This document shows positions 24,971 to 37,160 of a stretch of DNA of 38,000 bases, one piece after another. Position numbers and translations under genes: made by a program. The DNA comes from Chrysomallon squamiferum (lineage: Eukaryota; Mollusca; Gastropoda; Neomphalida; Peltospiridae), in assembly GCA_012295275.1 (NCBI GenBank), contig CM022671.1, positions 11,565,178 through 11,603,177 of the forward strand, read 5' to 3'. Each line of letters opens with the position of its first letter. The stretch's first letter is position 1. Below the pieces are notes generated by a model. That model had not been told where the DNA came from, did no database searches, and saw nothing but the letters and a program-made list of their open reading frames with translations.

Positions 24971-27397
24971 TCACACTGAATTACAGATGAAACTATATGC
25001 CATGTTCATTTCTTTTCTGTTTAATCACCACCCAGACAGAAAATATATGTTATTTGGTATTTAGTAGAAGAGGATTTAGATTGTATTAATTTTGAAAGAA
25101 CTGCTTTTAAAATCTAATTAATTACATCCATAATCAACTTAATCATTTGAAACATTTTTTACTAATTTACTACTGCTGCAGCTATTACTTTTTACTAAAT
25201 TCATGAAGTAAACTAAAATGGCCTCTAGCCTTTATTGTAAAGGTTTGTGGTCAATATGATGAATCACTGAAACCATGCATTTATTATTTAAGGTAGAAAT
25301 CACATTCACTAATTGTTTCCATGATGTATTTTATTAGCCTAGTAATGCCTCAATACATTTTAAAAATGGGCTTTTTGAAGATTTGTGCAAATTTCCTATA
25401 ACATTGTCTCATTATTGATGTTTTTATAATTCACTCATTAAATGTTTTAATATCTGAGCTTTGTCTAATGAAATATTTAACTTGGAGAATTAAATTGTAA
25501 TGATTTTTGTTGTAGCTCTTTTTAATAACATGTACAAGTTTGTTGTAACATGTAAATTGTTCCATTGATTTGCACAGAAATTGAATGAGAGGACAAATTG
25601 GGCATGGGACCCACACTATGACATAGCATATGGCTTAATTTGGAACCCTGTTGTTTTATGAAGCATTTATGGGCAGGTCACACGCAGTCCATTCAGAGCA
25701 GCCTTTGTCTGTAAATCATTAGATGTGGTGCCATCAAAGAGTATTCAGCATTTGAAATTAACACAGTGTGCATGATCATCAATAAAACAAAACCAATATA
25801 TTTCTGATAAAACATTTTACGTGATCCTTCCTTGTAGAAATTGGCATTTTTGTATGGTTTTCATTACTTCAGCAACTGATATAACAGAATATTGGGACAG
25901 TTTTGAATTACTGCTTCTTTGTCACCTGGGATTTGTGACATCCCAGAAGATTACATGGAATACGAATAGTCTGACAAAGAACTAGTAAGCAGGTGATTAG
26001 CAGGACAGGAATTCTGAAACAAAGTTTTACAATGAACGTATACGAGCCAGTATATTGTTCTTTGTCAAATTTAACCACTAATTATTTTAAAGAACAACCC
26101 TGATGATACAAAGGATATATATTCTGAAACAAAAATGAATGATGTATGTTTATGAGGTAACCATATTTATTATTTTTGATAATTAATTGTAGCTATTATC
26201 ATTGTAAACATAGTTGGTTATTAAACAAGATATTCAGTAACAAAGATTTTTACAGTATGTATTTACTATATAACAAACACACATCTCAAGAAACTATTTT
26301 ATTACAATAGGTAGGAAAGTAAATAATTCTGGAGAATTAAAATATGTTACATGTTTTTACTACGAATGACACGAATTAATCATACACATCTATCACCTGT
26401 TTCTGTAAACAGAAACTTGGATAACTATCTGTTTTTGACATGTTAAGATATTTATATAGTAAATGTGTATTTTAGAATAATAGAAAAATAAATATTACAT
26501 AAAACTTGTTAAGAAACAACAAATTTATAATAAACTGTTAAATTTACAACCTTAATTTTGATTAATAATATTATAATTTGTTTTTAATTTATTACCAAGT
26601 ACTTACATTGGGTTGTTGGTATTTGTTGTTTAATCATGTAGACAAAGAATAAATTGGTTAATATTGATATGTCTGGCCTTAATACAGAAATGCAATGGAG
26701 CAGTTAACTTTATGTCATTTGTATTGAATAAATTCCTAATATATATCCAAAGTAAGTTCAGGTTTCTATAGGTCAGTCAAGATTAGCCCAAACACAGCAC
26801 ATAAATCAGATTTCTTCGTCTGGCCTGTAATACAGGTTTATGAAAGTAAGCCAGAGACTTGGACAAAGCCATCACGTTATGTTGCATGTAGATGTAACAG
26901 AATTAAATGAAATGTAGTTTAGTACCTAAATAAAATTAGAATTGTATGCACATACTTGCACTCATCTGACCCATCCATCTGTCCAGTCATAATAAAATGT
27001 AAATGACAGGCATCTTTATCCCATTAGTGTTTTTTTTACAAATGCTCACTGGTATTTAAAATGTTATAAATAAAGGCATCTTTGATTTCTGCAAAATAGA
27101 AATTGTCAGTGTGATGATTAATAATCAGAATGTTCTGGATTTGAATGCTTTCCATCTTGTAACATCTCCAGAGAACAGCTATTTAATTGTTGGTATTAAA
27201 TATCACATCCACAGTGACATGGGGGAAAAAAGAGAAAAAAAGTAGCCAGTTACACCATTTTCTTTAATTACATGCAGTATCATTTTCATTTCTAAATAAA
27301 GACGATAAATATTAATAGAAATAAAATGGGGGTGGGATTTTAACATTTTCTCACCAGCTAAAACAAATTTTCCTAATAATGTCAGGATAAATTGTAG

Positions 27398-27472
27398 AAA
27401 AAAAAAAAAAAAAATAATAAAGGAACAAAAAAAGAAGAAGAAGAAAAAAAAAAGAAGAAGAAGAAAAAAAAA
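27398..27472. repeat. Poly-A and GAA-type purine tract with a 20-bp tandem duplication
   Basis: Seventeen A (27398-27414), then a purine-only stretch in which 27431-27450 and 27451-27470 are identical 20-mers (AAAGAAGAAGAAG plus A7). This explains the Phe-rich minus-strand frame at 27203-27487. Confidence 0.9.
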
Positions 27473-30165
27473 TTGTGACTCTGTCACGAGCTAATGCATG
27501 TTCCTACACATTTTCTTTAATGGTGTCAAACCCCTAAGGAACAGCTAACACATAACCAACAAGCGATGAAAAATAATGTGACCCTTGTACAAACTGTATG
27601 ATTACCATCACTTATGAAACATCTGCTGTGGTTTGATTCTGTTGCCTGGCTTGGGGAAATGGGGTCTGATGTTAGGGAAACACTTCTTTCTGTGTTCAGA
27701 GATACATTGATTTACATTGTCCATTGAATCAGCCTGCTCCAGAACTGCTCTTGTTGTAGTTGTTGTTAAAAGGAAATTATGGCAAAACATCTAGCACCAG
27801 GGCAGCAATAGTTTCCTCCCATCACAGGATACACTAATAAAATGTCTCTGCAGCATTTGATCAAAGGGATATCATTAACACATGCAAGAATTTGTATGCT
27901 GTAAGAGATTTGTGCCAAGCATTTTGAACATCTACTGGGAGATGCAGGAAGAAGGTCAAGCCAAGAAAGTATTTGATAGCTTATAGTTGTATAAAGAGGT
28001 AATGAAATAAAAGGAATTGCAAGGTAATTGTTTGGTGGGTTATTGTTAGATTGTGTTAGTTCAGTTTTTAAAATTTTGATGTGTAGAGCTTCATAAATAG
28101 GAATGCAGCAAGAAAAAACACTTAATATTTTGTTATAATAGAATAACTGTTTTATTTATAGTGTATATAATTACATAGTAAATATATTGATAATAAGTAT
28201 TAATATACAAGGTATTTAGTATGTTGTTTTTCAAATTGTGGACCAGAAATAATCATTACTGAAATATAATTTGTAGAGGATGTACTATTTTTAACTGATT
28301 AAATAATTTTTAATATTTTTGTACCTCCAATTTTATAAGCTGGTAGTAAAAAGAAAGATGTGTTTTTTATTTTGACAGTTTTTTAAAATTATATTTAAAT
28401 TCACAATTTTTTTACTAAAATTTCATCAATATTTTTCTTTTGTTGCGTATTGATTATTGTCATCTTTCTGTTTTTCCCTAATTGAATTCTCACATTTCTA
28501 AAACTGCATCTTAGTATTTGAAATCAAAATTAGAAACGATACAGTTTTAATCATATTTAGAAAAAGAAAAGCACTACTGGGTGGCAGAGATCGTGTATTT
28601 AATATATTGTTAAATGCCAGTCATGTTATAGAGTTGTATTAGGTTTAATGTCTGACTAGCTGTGAATCATAAATAGAACTAGACACAGATCTTGTGTGTT
28701 TGGGTTTGAGAGGTGCTGCAGGTCAGAATGACCACATTTTCAGGCTTTGCTGCATGTTGTGCAGTGCAGAGAATGTGAAAAACACATCCTGCAAACAATT
28801 CCAAGAACTTAGACAAACATTCATTGACAGCTGATACAGACTGCATGTGCATGTCTGGCCTATATGTTCATTACTCTGTCCACCTGTCTATAACTGGAAC
28901 AGTACCACTCCTGTGGCTTCAGCATCAAGTCCTTCATTTTCAACACCTGAGTCCAATCTATATTGTTTATGTTGATTCTATTTTGAATTTATTTTTCTAA
29001 GACATGTGAATGTTTATCAGTCTGTTTGGTTATTTTGTTGTTTACCACTTGTATTATAAAAAGCAGGTGAAAGGTGTTCTTCATTCCTGGTATAATTAGG
29101 TTGGTCTGTATGGCATTTGAAACAGCAAGGGGTAAAAATTAAAACAGCTTTTGGAATTGACATTAGATTTTTGTATAAATAGTCTTGTAAAAGTAGGAAA
29201 ATGTGAGATTTAAATTTGTCTTAACCTGTGTTTGTGTTCTGCAAGAGAAGTTTTTACCCAAATTTTGTGTAAGTATAGTAGTTTAATATGACTTTTTTGT
29301 GTATGTTCTGTTCTAATTTATGTTATTTTTAATGAAAACATTCATTTTGTTGGAAATATGCATTTAAATACCTTTATATGTTTCTTAATTTATATGAATT
29401 GAGTAAATGTTGTAATGGGTATTCAAAATAGTAAGTCAATAGAAGAAAGCTGAGATATGTTCACAGCATCACATTTATAAAGATACATGCTAATAATCAG
29501 TATTACATAGGTATATACCCAGGGTTGTGTATTTACAGTAATTAATAAACATTTATTAAATAACTTTTTATATATGTATTTTGTAATCACAATGCATTAA
29601 ACATACAACCATAGCTGATAAAAAGAAGACAGGAAATAAAAAATAGAACAGATATATAGACTCCGGTCGTTCAGAAACACTGTAAGTGCTGCATTGTGAC
29701 TCAGCAGTTGATGTCGCTGTGTTCATCCAACTGAAACAGACCAGCAAGTTGGTTTACTGATGTTTACTCAGTGTCAGGTCATTTCCACACAGAACTGAGT
29801 TCATCCTGAACATTCACAACTCTTCCTACTTGTCTTCCTTGAGAAACAAAGAAATATTGATTTTTAAAAATAGTGTGTCACTGCCTGTGTCTGAAAGCAC
29901 CTACACTGTGTAACTGTCAACAGGTCCCTGCCGCTAACTCACAGCTGTATCTAATGTTGCTAAAAGTCATTGTTACCACTACTTTCTTTAACATCAGGAT
30001 ATATCCTTTCACCTTTCTCACTGATGTTTGTCAATTATTTTTGGAATGATTTTAGACAAGATTCTATGACTTTTCTCCAGCCATTTCCTGCTTTTATAAA
30101 ATGTCATCCTTGAAGTAAAAAAATTATATGAATGAAAGAAACAGTATGTTGTTTGCAACTGTACA

Positions 30166-30168
<3 letters not shown>

Positions 30169-30202
<34 letters not shown>
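30169..30202. repeat. AC dinucleotide microsatellite (17 units)
   Basis: A perfect (AC)17 run. It explains the Cys-Val repeat in the minus-strand frame at 30018-30248. Likely polymorphic. Confidence 0.95.
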
Positions 30203-30204
<2 letters not shown>

Positions 30205-32422
30205 CAGTGATTTCTGGATATGGAGATTTGAGATGTAAAGTTTTTCAATTGCTTTTTGACTGATATATTGATTAAGTAGAATTAAGTTACAACTGATGTG
30301 CTACTTTCTTTATTTAGAGAAATGTTGATACTATTTTGAATTTTCTTCACATCTATGTTTATATCATTTTCATTGTAGCTGTTAGTGATCTTTTTCTGAC
30401 ACTTTTTCTGTGTTTGAAATAAACAAACATCAACATTCTTAACAGGATTTCAGTGAAATTAATTCAAAGAAATCACTCAGTGTCAAACTTGAATCTGACC
30501 TTAGATATTTGCCAAAGGCTTCTACAAATTGACACAGGGCACAGTTATCTACACCAGGACATGTAGATTTGTTCTCAGTGCAAACACTATCTTATGTTGG
30601 TCAGGTGTTAGCAGGAGGCTATTATTTATGATTTGATCACCTGTTTGTTCAGTGGATCAGCATGCCGTCTTTCTATTTACAAACATGTTCAGAGTTAGTA
30701 AAATCATCACAGGACATGCTTTACCTCTTTTCTGTGCACAAAACTCTTAACGCACTCATTCATAAACACTGAGGAATTTGCATGTTTTCTGTTTCACAAA
30801 TATGACATTACAGCAGATTCTTGCTGTTATTCAGAGAAAATAAATCATGCATTTGTGGTAGGGGATTTAATATCTCAAGTAGTCATGAATCATGAAGAGA
30901 TACCCAACAGCCATAATAATTAAAATGTATTGTCTTTAAGTATTACATAATTTTTAATTTAACATTTTGGTGTTGAAATGTATATATCAATATAAAAAGT
31001 GACAAATAAATACTGAATGTAGCGTTGATTTCCAGAGTGTAATTTATATCAGAAACAGTAGACAGTAAAGTGTTACTGACTGTATATTATAAACTACTTT
31101 TGTGATCGATGAAGCAAATGTTGAGTCATCGTTTTTTTTCATGGTGTTTGTATGTCCGGGGACATGTCAGGTTTTTACAATGATTCATTTCTCAGTAATT
31201 TATTACTAAGCAAATCTTGTTTATATACATATATCATTTACATGCACTTCATTTTTATGGGTGTCACAAAGAAACCCAAACCTGAAAACAACCCAGTGCT
31301 AACTTTAAAACATAATATAGATTACAGTTCATTTTCATTTTAGTACCCATTTTTCATTTATCTTTTTTCTTCTTTTTTTCTCATCTTTGTCACACCTGAG
31401 CAGAAAGTCTTACACTCTGCTAACCTTCACTATTAAATTTTCTATTTTTGTTGTATACATCATTCCTTTTATATTTGTTGTTCTTATTTCTGGTGAATTC
31501 AGAATGCACCTATGACAGGGATCACTATCTGACCTTGTGACAGGCTCTTCTTTGGACAAATTATTTTGTGTATTCATGGGAATGCCTTTAATAAAAGACC
31601 ACTACAGTTGGGGGGTCTCAGTTGCGGTCAAGAGGAGTTTGGGTATTTTCACAGCATGTGTCCATTTTCAAACAGATCAGATTCTTATGAAAAGATCTTT
31701 ATAGATAGAAGAAAAATGCTATCAAGTTTAACTGAACCAGTAATCACATACTAAGATGCCTAGCTAAATTACAAATACATTCATCTCTCACTTTCTTTGA
31801 CAATCATTAATATCCTTTTTCTCATTACTTGTAATATTTATTCTGTGTTATTTCTTATGATAATTAATGACTGCTACTTGAAAACACATTTAATTTTTTT
31901 AAATTATTTTTTACCTGTTGGGCAGGTTTCAGTTTCTTTATAAGACTGACTTTTTATAAACTTGAATTCTTTTCATTAATATTTTTGTCTCCCATTTTAA
32001 TTGGTGATTAAATACATTATTAAATTAGTTTTTACAATAAATGTAGACAATTAAATCTAAAGAATATTTTTATATATCCTTATAGTGAATAAAATTAAAC
32101 ATAATTAATGACAAAGTCTTATTTCAGGAATTGCTTTCATGGGCCTAGTTGTATAAATAAAATTAAAAATTATAGTTATAAAATATGCATTGTTTTAATT
32201 TTGAAAGAACTATTTCATTATAATCTTTAAAATAATAATGGTATATTTTCTTGTATTCAATCAGTGATAAATTGGCATGGTATTTTCAGACTGAAAAACT
32301 CTCTAAATCTTTACACAAACAGTTAATAAATTGAAACCTAGAATAGCAAGACCAAAGAATTGACAATGTATTATTTATTTTTAGAAAACTTGAGAATTGT
32401 ATTTGTCATTACCTTTATATGT

Positions 32423-32463
32423 AATGATGAAGTATCAAAGTATTACCTTGATACTTCATCATT
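32423..32463. repeat. Perfect 16-bp hairpin
   Basis: Arms AATGATGAAGTATCAA (32423-32438) and TTGATACTTCATCATT (32448-32463) are exact reverse complements with a 9-nt loop. Pairing stops at the next base on each side, so the 41-nt structure is too short for an ordinary animal pre-miRNA. A smaller inverted pair CATTAC (32408-32413)/GTAATG (32421-32426) overlaps its left edge. It may be a fold-back insertion relic or an RNA structure; the role is unknown. Confidence 0.8.
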
Positions 32464-33302
32464 CTTTGTCACTGCTCATGAATATTACATACTGAACATA
32501 TATGCTAGAGGTGCACTATAAATGAATTTGTTAAAGTGTTTAACATTATGTGACTAAAGTCTTGTCTTATATACAAGTAATTAATGTCAATCCTTCTCAG
32601 TATTTAATATAACTGAAATCTTAAGCATTTATCAACTTATCATCTGAACATTATATTTGAACATATCTCTGGTGACATATTAATGAAAGTGAATATGTTA
32701 AATGGCTCAGCAGTTAGCATCTGTTAGCATAGATAGGAATAGATCTCTAGTACTTAGAATCATATTCCTAGCCAAATATTTGATCTGAAGTAGCAGACAC
32801 AAACACCAAGGATAATCAACTCTTGGAGGCTGCTGTTTCAGGTTCAGGGTATTGAATAATTGATTCACACTGCCGCAATTAGAATTAGTCTGGCCTTTTT
32901 ACCATTCTGTCATCAGCAACATGATGAGGAGCTATTAAAAAAATAGTTTCAGCTGCCATTGACTCGGGTTTTATGAAAGGATGATTGTTCAAGTGGGTGT
33001 TTATATTGCAGATGCATTAGTTTAGAAAATTGACAAAGATTGTTGTGTAGCCTGTCTAAGAGAGACCTCTTTTGTAATATATGTATCTGGAGTTCCAGCT
33101 GGACTCGCATTTCACTGTACTTTCTGATAACAGTATGAAGTTAATTGTATCCTTTCAATATAAAATGGAATTTCTCAAAAATGTTTTATAATGTGGGATT
33201 TTTGGATAACGGATAAAAAAAAAAAAATAGATGAAAACTGAACATTTTCTGTTTGAATTAATGTGAAATTTTTTTTGAAAAAGTTCTGGTAACTATTTCA
33301 TG

Positions 33303-33363
33303 ATTTATTTATTTATTTATTTCATTTTTTTTTTTCTCTCCTTGTGTAATAATAATAATAATA
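33303..33363. repeat. ATTT and TAA microsatellites
   Basis: Five ATTT units (33303-33322), a T/C-rich tract, then a TAA trinucleotide run (33347-33363). Confidence 0.85.
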
Positions 33364-34011
33364 GTGTAATTCATTTAAGGATTTAACATCATGCTTTTTA
33401 AAAATATTTGAAAAGTATAAATTAATATTATTTAAAACAGAAAAAGACAGGCCACTCTTGTGAGTTCTTGTAGTTAATAACATAAAGCCAGCTTAACAAA
33501 AGCCTTTACTGTTTGAATTTTCTTTTAAAAAACAAAATCCCAGGTCAGTCTCACTATCTAAATTCCATTTAAACTGTAAAGTATGCTCAGAAAAAAGTAT
33601 GCTTTGTATTTTTTCTTTCATTGTTGGTGGAAAGGATTAAAGTTAGATTTGTTTATTGTGGTTACTCATTTCCATGTAATGTGATATGCAGTAAGAAGGT
33701 TAGGTACTGGCATAGGTAAGTGAAACACAAAATCATATCTCCAAGAATTCTCTATTTAGTCAGACAAAAGTGGTTTTTTTTTATTTGACTGTAAATGCAT
33801 GTGTCACTACATAAAAAGCAAGATAAAAAATACAACGAACAACAACAACAAATGAAAAATAATAAAACTCCCACAGACAAGCAGTAAATAGAAAACTCAC
33901 TATATATATTTGTTGTTTTAATACTTTATTGATCAGATTTGTATAATAACTTATAAAAGATTGTTTTAAAAGTATGTCAACACGAAATTTATTTACCAAC
34001 ATGTTTTACCC

Positions 34012-34027
34012 ACACATGTACATGTGT
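34012..34027. repeat. 16-bp perfect palindrome ACACATGTACATGTGT
   Basis: The sequence equals its own reverse complement over 16 bp. It could be a dimeric protein-binding site or chance. Confidence 0.7.
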
Positions 34028-34610
34028 TCGCCATTTCTCATTAGTTCATAGGAAGTGTATATACAATAACACATAGCATAGACTAGCAGTGAATGAAAGT
34101 AGAGACAGACTGTTTTTAGTCTTTAAATAATTAATTTAGATAATGATCCCTTTTTAATACATGTATCAAATTGTTTTATTGTCCATTCATTCGTCTGTCC
34201 CTCAGATCATTTCTATCCAGTTAAATGAAAACATTTTACAATTCTTCCTTTCATTCCTCAATTCATCCTTCTGTAAAAACCTGTTTTCACAGCTTTCTGA
34301 AATGTATTCCACATAACAATCTGTCTGTGTGTCTGTCAGTTTATAAGCTTTTATCTCTGGTGCTTCATGATGTATTTTGATTGTTATTTAACTAAAGCAT
34401 TCAGAATCCATCGTTACTTTAATATACAGTAATATTTCTGTGCAATTAATTTATTACAAGGAAAAATAATTTTAAAACATGTATATGAACATATACCATG
34501 GGTGTAGACCCATGTAAGGAGGTTTACAAATAGCTTGGTAGTGAAAGAATTTTATGTTAATATGTGTAATCAGTTGAAAATTCCCAACTGTCGGAAATCA
34601 GCCATTATCA

Positions 34611-34628
34611 TGTTTTCAGTGTTTTCAG
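34611..34628. repeat. Tandem 9-bp duplication TGTTTTCAG x2
   Basis: Two exact adjacent copies of TGTTTTCAG. Each resembles a 3' splice site, but no donor-framed exon follows. Confidence 0.8.
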
Positions 34629-35056
34629 TGTAAATGTCATACAGACCTAATTGTGTGTGTGGATTATCAGTAACATGAAGAATTCCATCTTTGTTTCAGT
34701 TACAGGACTAGATACAATAAAGCTTTCTTTTCTTTCTTCATTTGCTTTTCTTGTTACAGAAAGAAAGATAAAAAAGTGTGTAAAGTACATAGTCATAATT
34801 TATTGAATGAAAGGTTTGAATAACTGGGGGTGTAACATATACATTGTTTGTGCTGTTCGATTATAAAGAATAAGATATGGATGCTTGCTTTTTGATATTC
34901 TTGTTATGCACATCTATAAACAAACTACTGTGCACTTGTTTAATATGTATTAAAGCACTAACAATGCAGGAGAAAATATCCATGTTTTAATCACTGTGTG
35001 CATGTTAATAAGTATTAGTACTTTCTGCAGATATTAAACAAAAATATAATAAATAT

Positions 35057-35073
35057 CCCCCCCCCAAAAAAAA
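35057..35073. repeat. C9 followed by A8
   Basis: Nine C then eight A, a homopolymer junction where assembly or sequencing length error is possible. Confidence 0.85.
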
Positions 35074-36373
35074 TGATGATTTGAAAGAAAATGCTTTAAT
35101 TGATTAAATAATCTGCTTAATGGAATATTAAACATTTTCTAAAGGAATTTTAGTTTTTAATTTATACTGTGATATTGTGAATATAAAATAAAAATTAAAA
35201 TTAAAACTCCAAGAACAAAACCCAGCAGTTTAAAAACACTAAACTGTTAAATGTTATTTGATACCTGAACAGGAGTTGAAATTCAATGCAGGTCTTTCAC
35301 TGTTAATAGGTGGCTGCCATGGTTAAATGTAACATGAACTGTTACATTGCTGTGCATCAGTAACTTGTCCACGGTGTTGTTTATAATTCAAAACAGTAAG
35401 AAAATCAATGTCTGCAGTCAAGCATGTACTTCCCACCTAGGTAAACAAAACATTAATGATTTTTTACCTCCTCCCAGTTGCATTTAAATAGATTTGCATG
35501 TAATCATTCATTAATTTGACAGAACATCAATATTTTGAAAATTCTTGCATTCAATTGTTTTGGAAATGATGAAGTCTTTGGCTTGGCAGCATGGTTAATT
35601 AAAATGAAAACCAGAAAAGTGCTTTAAAGAGAATGAGGTATAGTGGGTAATGAGAATAAAAATAGTTTTAAGATTAAATATCTCAGTGTGACTGCATAGT
35701 TATATTTCAGTAGCACCACTTAGCTGATCTCATTCCATCAGATATTTAATGGTATCTGGGTCAGTTCTGGGTGTAACAAGTCAGATTGGCACCAGTACAT
35801 CACAGGCTAAGAATAACAAAAAATCAATATTGAACCTAATGAAAGGATAATGCCATGAACTGCAGAACGGAAGTGGGGCATTGCATTATGAAAGTTATTG
35901 TAATGAGTCTTTATTTCTTATAAACATGGTTTTTATTCATCTGTTATTGTTATTATTATGATTTTGTGTAATAAACCAGCATCTGTTGTTCAAAGTAGTA
36001 ATGTTCAAACAATACAGTCACAAATGTAATGGAAACATAAATTATTAAATAGTATTAAGGAAATAAGATCTAATCTTTCTAGATCAATATAAAATGTTAA
36101 AAAATATTTGTATTTTAGATAACTGTGGAAAATCTGAATTATTGTAAGCTCTTAGCCTGGAACAAAACCAAAACCTGTGTGTTCCAGACTACAATCATAG
36201 AAGAAAAAATCCATACCAAGTCAAGAACTCATAAATTTTTAGATTGCTCTATTCAAAAAATGTATGTTAGATTCTGAGAGGTTGGGGGGTGTGTGTAAGT
36301 ATAAAAAGCAGTTTTTCAAGGAAGAAGGAAAAAATACCTGCATATTCAAAATCTAATTTGTATTTCAACACAC

Positions 36374-36398
36374 AAAAAAAAAAAAAAAAAAAAAAAAA
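36374..36398. repeat. Poly-A run (25 A)
   Basis: The longest homopolymer in the window, preceded by CAACACAC. No element body is recognised to its left. Confidence 0.9.
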
Positions 36399-36531
36399 TT
36401 CTTTATGCTGGCAGCCAAATTGAAAATATATGTTTAGCATTCATTTAAGTTTGGAATGTTAATAAGAACTCTCATGGTTTTTTTTTAAATATTTACTTCA
36501 TGAAGTATTAAGTGACAGGTATTATGGTTAG

Positions 36532-36545
36532 GTCACCATAGCAAC
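36532..36545 (+). promoter_or_regulatory. RFX X-box-like site GTCACCATAGCAAC
   Basis: A full match to RTHNYYWTRRNRAC, about 500 nt upstream of the exon carrying the start codon. If a promoter lies close to 37034 this would be proximal; otherwise it is an intronic site. Motif evidence only. Confidence 0.3.
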
Positions 36546-37033
36546 AAACTGCAAAATACAAGACAGCGTTGTTTTAAACGTGATAGTTTCATTTTGAGGT
36601 TTAGAGAAATTCTTTGACATTAAAGACAGTTGGTGAGTGCATTAATCAAATGTCAGGTGTAAACATTAAGTCTGAAGAACATCACAAGATTCTTTAACAC
36701 ATAAAAAAGCTTACCTGACAAATATTGTGACAGGTGAGATTTACTTGTGCACTTCTGCATTTCTTTTCACCTGGTCACACATACATAATTATACTTGCTG
36801 TTAAAAGTACTGTGCACATTATTTTTGTGGCTTTCATTTCTCATGCAAATTATTTTCAGATTTATTAAGTAATTTATCAATATATATACATTTTATTTCA
36901 GTATGATTTTTTCATTTTCTCAAATTGGCTAAAAATAAATTGCAAGAAATGTATGAAAATATATTTATTTTCTTCCATAGATAACCCAACAATGTAAGTA
37001 ATCAGTAGTAATGTTGTTTTTGTTTGTTGACAG

Positions 37034-37078
37034 GTATTTTTGTGAATGCAGCTTCTGTAGCTCAATGATCAAGACAAG
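37034..37078 (+). other. 5' UTR part of the start-codon exon, with two uORFs
   Basis: It begins after a clear acceptor (TTTTTGTTTGTTGACAG, AG at 37032-37033). It contains two short upstream frames: 37046-37060 (four codons then TAG) and 37065-37082 (five codons then TGA). The TGA of the second overlaps the main ATG as ATGA. All 5' splice variants using this exon would carry both, so translation of the main frame probably depends on leaky scanning or reinitiation (inference). Confidence 0.6.
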
Positions 37079-37160
37079 ATGATAGTCCGGTTACCTTCCA
37101 TTTGTTTCCTCCTAGCTCTTGCAGCTAGGTGGGTTATTGCTCAAAACTCTGCACCAGAAA
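37079..37160 (+). CDS. Nrg: L1-family cell adhesion molecule (neuroglian-like), first coding exon: signal peptide
   Basis: The exon codes for 27 residues plus the first base of codon 28. The start is MIVRLPSIC, followed by a hydrophobic core (FLLALAA, residues 10-16) and a WVIA|Q site at 21/22 with small residues at -3 and -1, a typical secretory signal peptide. The ATG at 37079 has A at -3 and no in-frame alternative upstream within the exon. The donor is perfect (GAAA followed by GTAAGT at 37161), giving a phase 1 intron, usual for extracellular Ig-domain genes. Together with the next exon this is the N-terminus of a secreted or single-pass membrane protein that enters the ER. L1-family members are neuronal surface proteins used in axon growth and adhesion. 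The assignment rests mainly on the next exon; a different IgSF adhesion protein remains possible. Confidence 0.65.

Larger units (their letters stand above)
15798..37033 (+). other. Long non-coding region, probably a 5' UTR intron
   Basis: About 21 kb without a supportable coding exon, closed on the right by a polypyrimidine tract and acceptor (TTTTTGTTTGTTGACAG, ending 37033). The contents are AT-rich filler, microsatellites, and islands of more complex sequence near 16640-16900, 17570-17800, 18885-19030, 21370-21560, 23120-23480, 24660-24970, 27620-27960, 28660-28940, 29650-29960, 30480-30740, 32700-33130, 35700-35880 and 36530-36780. None of these has a protein-like translation I recognise. 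Such islands in the first intron of a neural gene are plausible enhancers, but that is inference. Confidence 0.5.

Noticed and set aside
25926-25946. Small inverted repeat CTGGGAT/ATCCCAG
   Set aside because: Only 7 bp with a 7-nt loop, within chance expectation.
27203-27487. 94-codon minus-strand frame rich in Phe
   Set aside because: It is a translation of the purine tract at 27398-27472.
29690-29735. GACTCAGCAGTTGATGTCGC, tRNA/SINE A-box-like
   Set aside because: No matching B-box or tRNA fold follows.
30018-30248. 76-codon minus-strand frame with a Cys-Val repeat
   Set aside because: The repeat is the (AC)17 microsatellite read in one frame.
32703-32760. A-box-like TGGCTCAGCAGTTAGCA resembling a tRNA 5' half
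   Set aside because: No B-box at a suitable distance downstream and no cloverleaf; treated as chance or an unrecognisable relic.
35492-36850. POU octamers ATTTGCAT (35492-35499) and its reverse (36843-36850); others at 3525 and 30776
   Set aside because: About three such matches are expected by chance in a window of this size and base composition.
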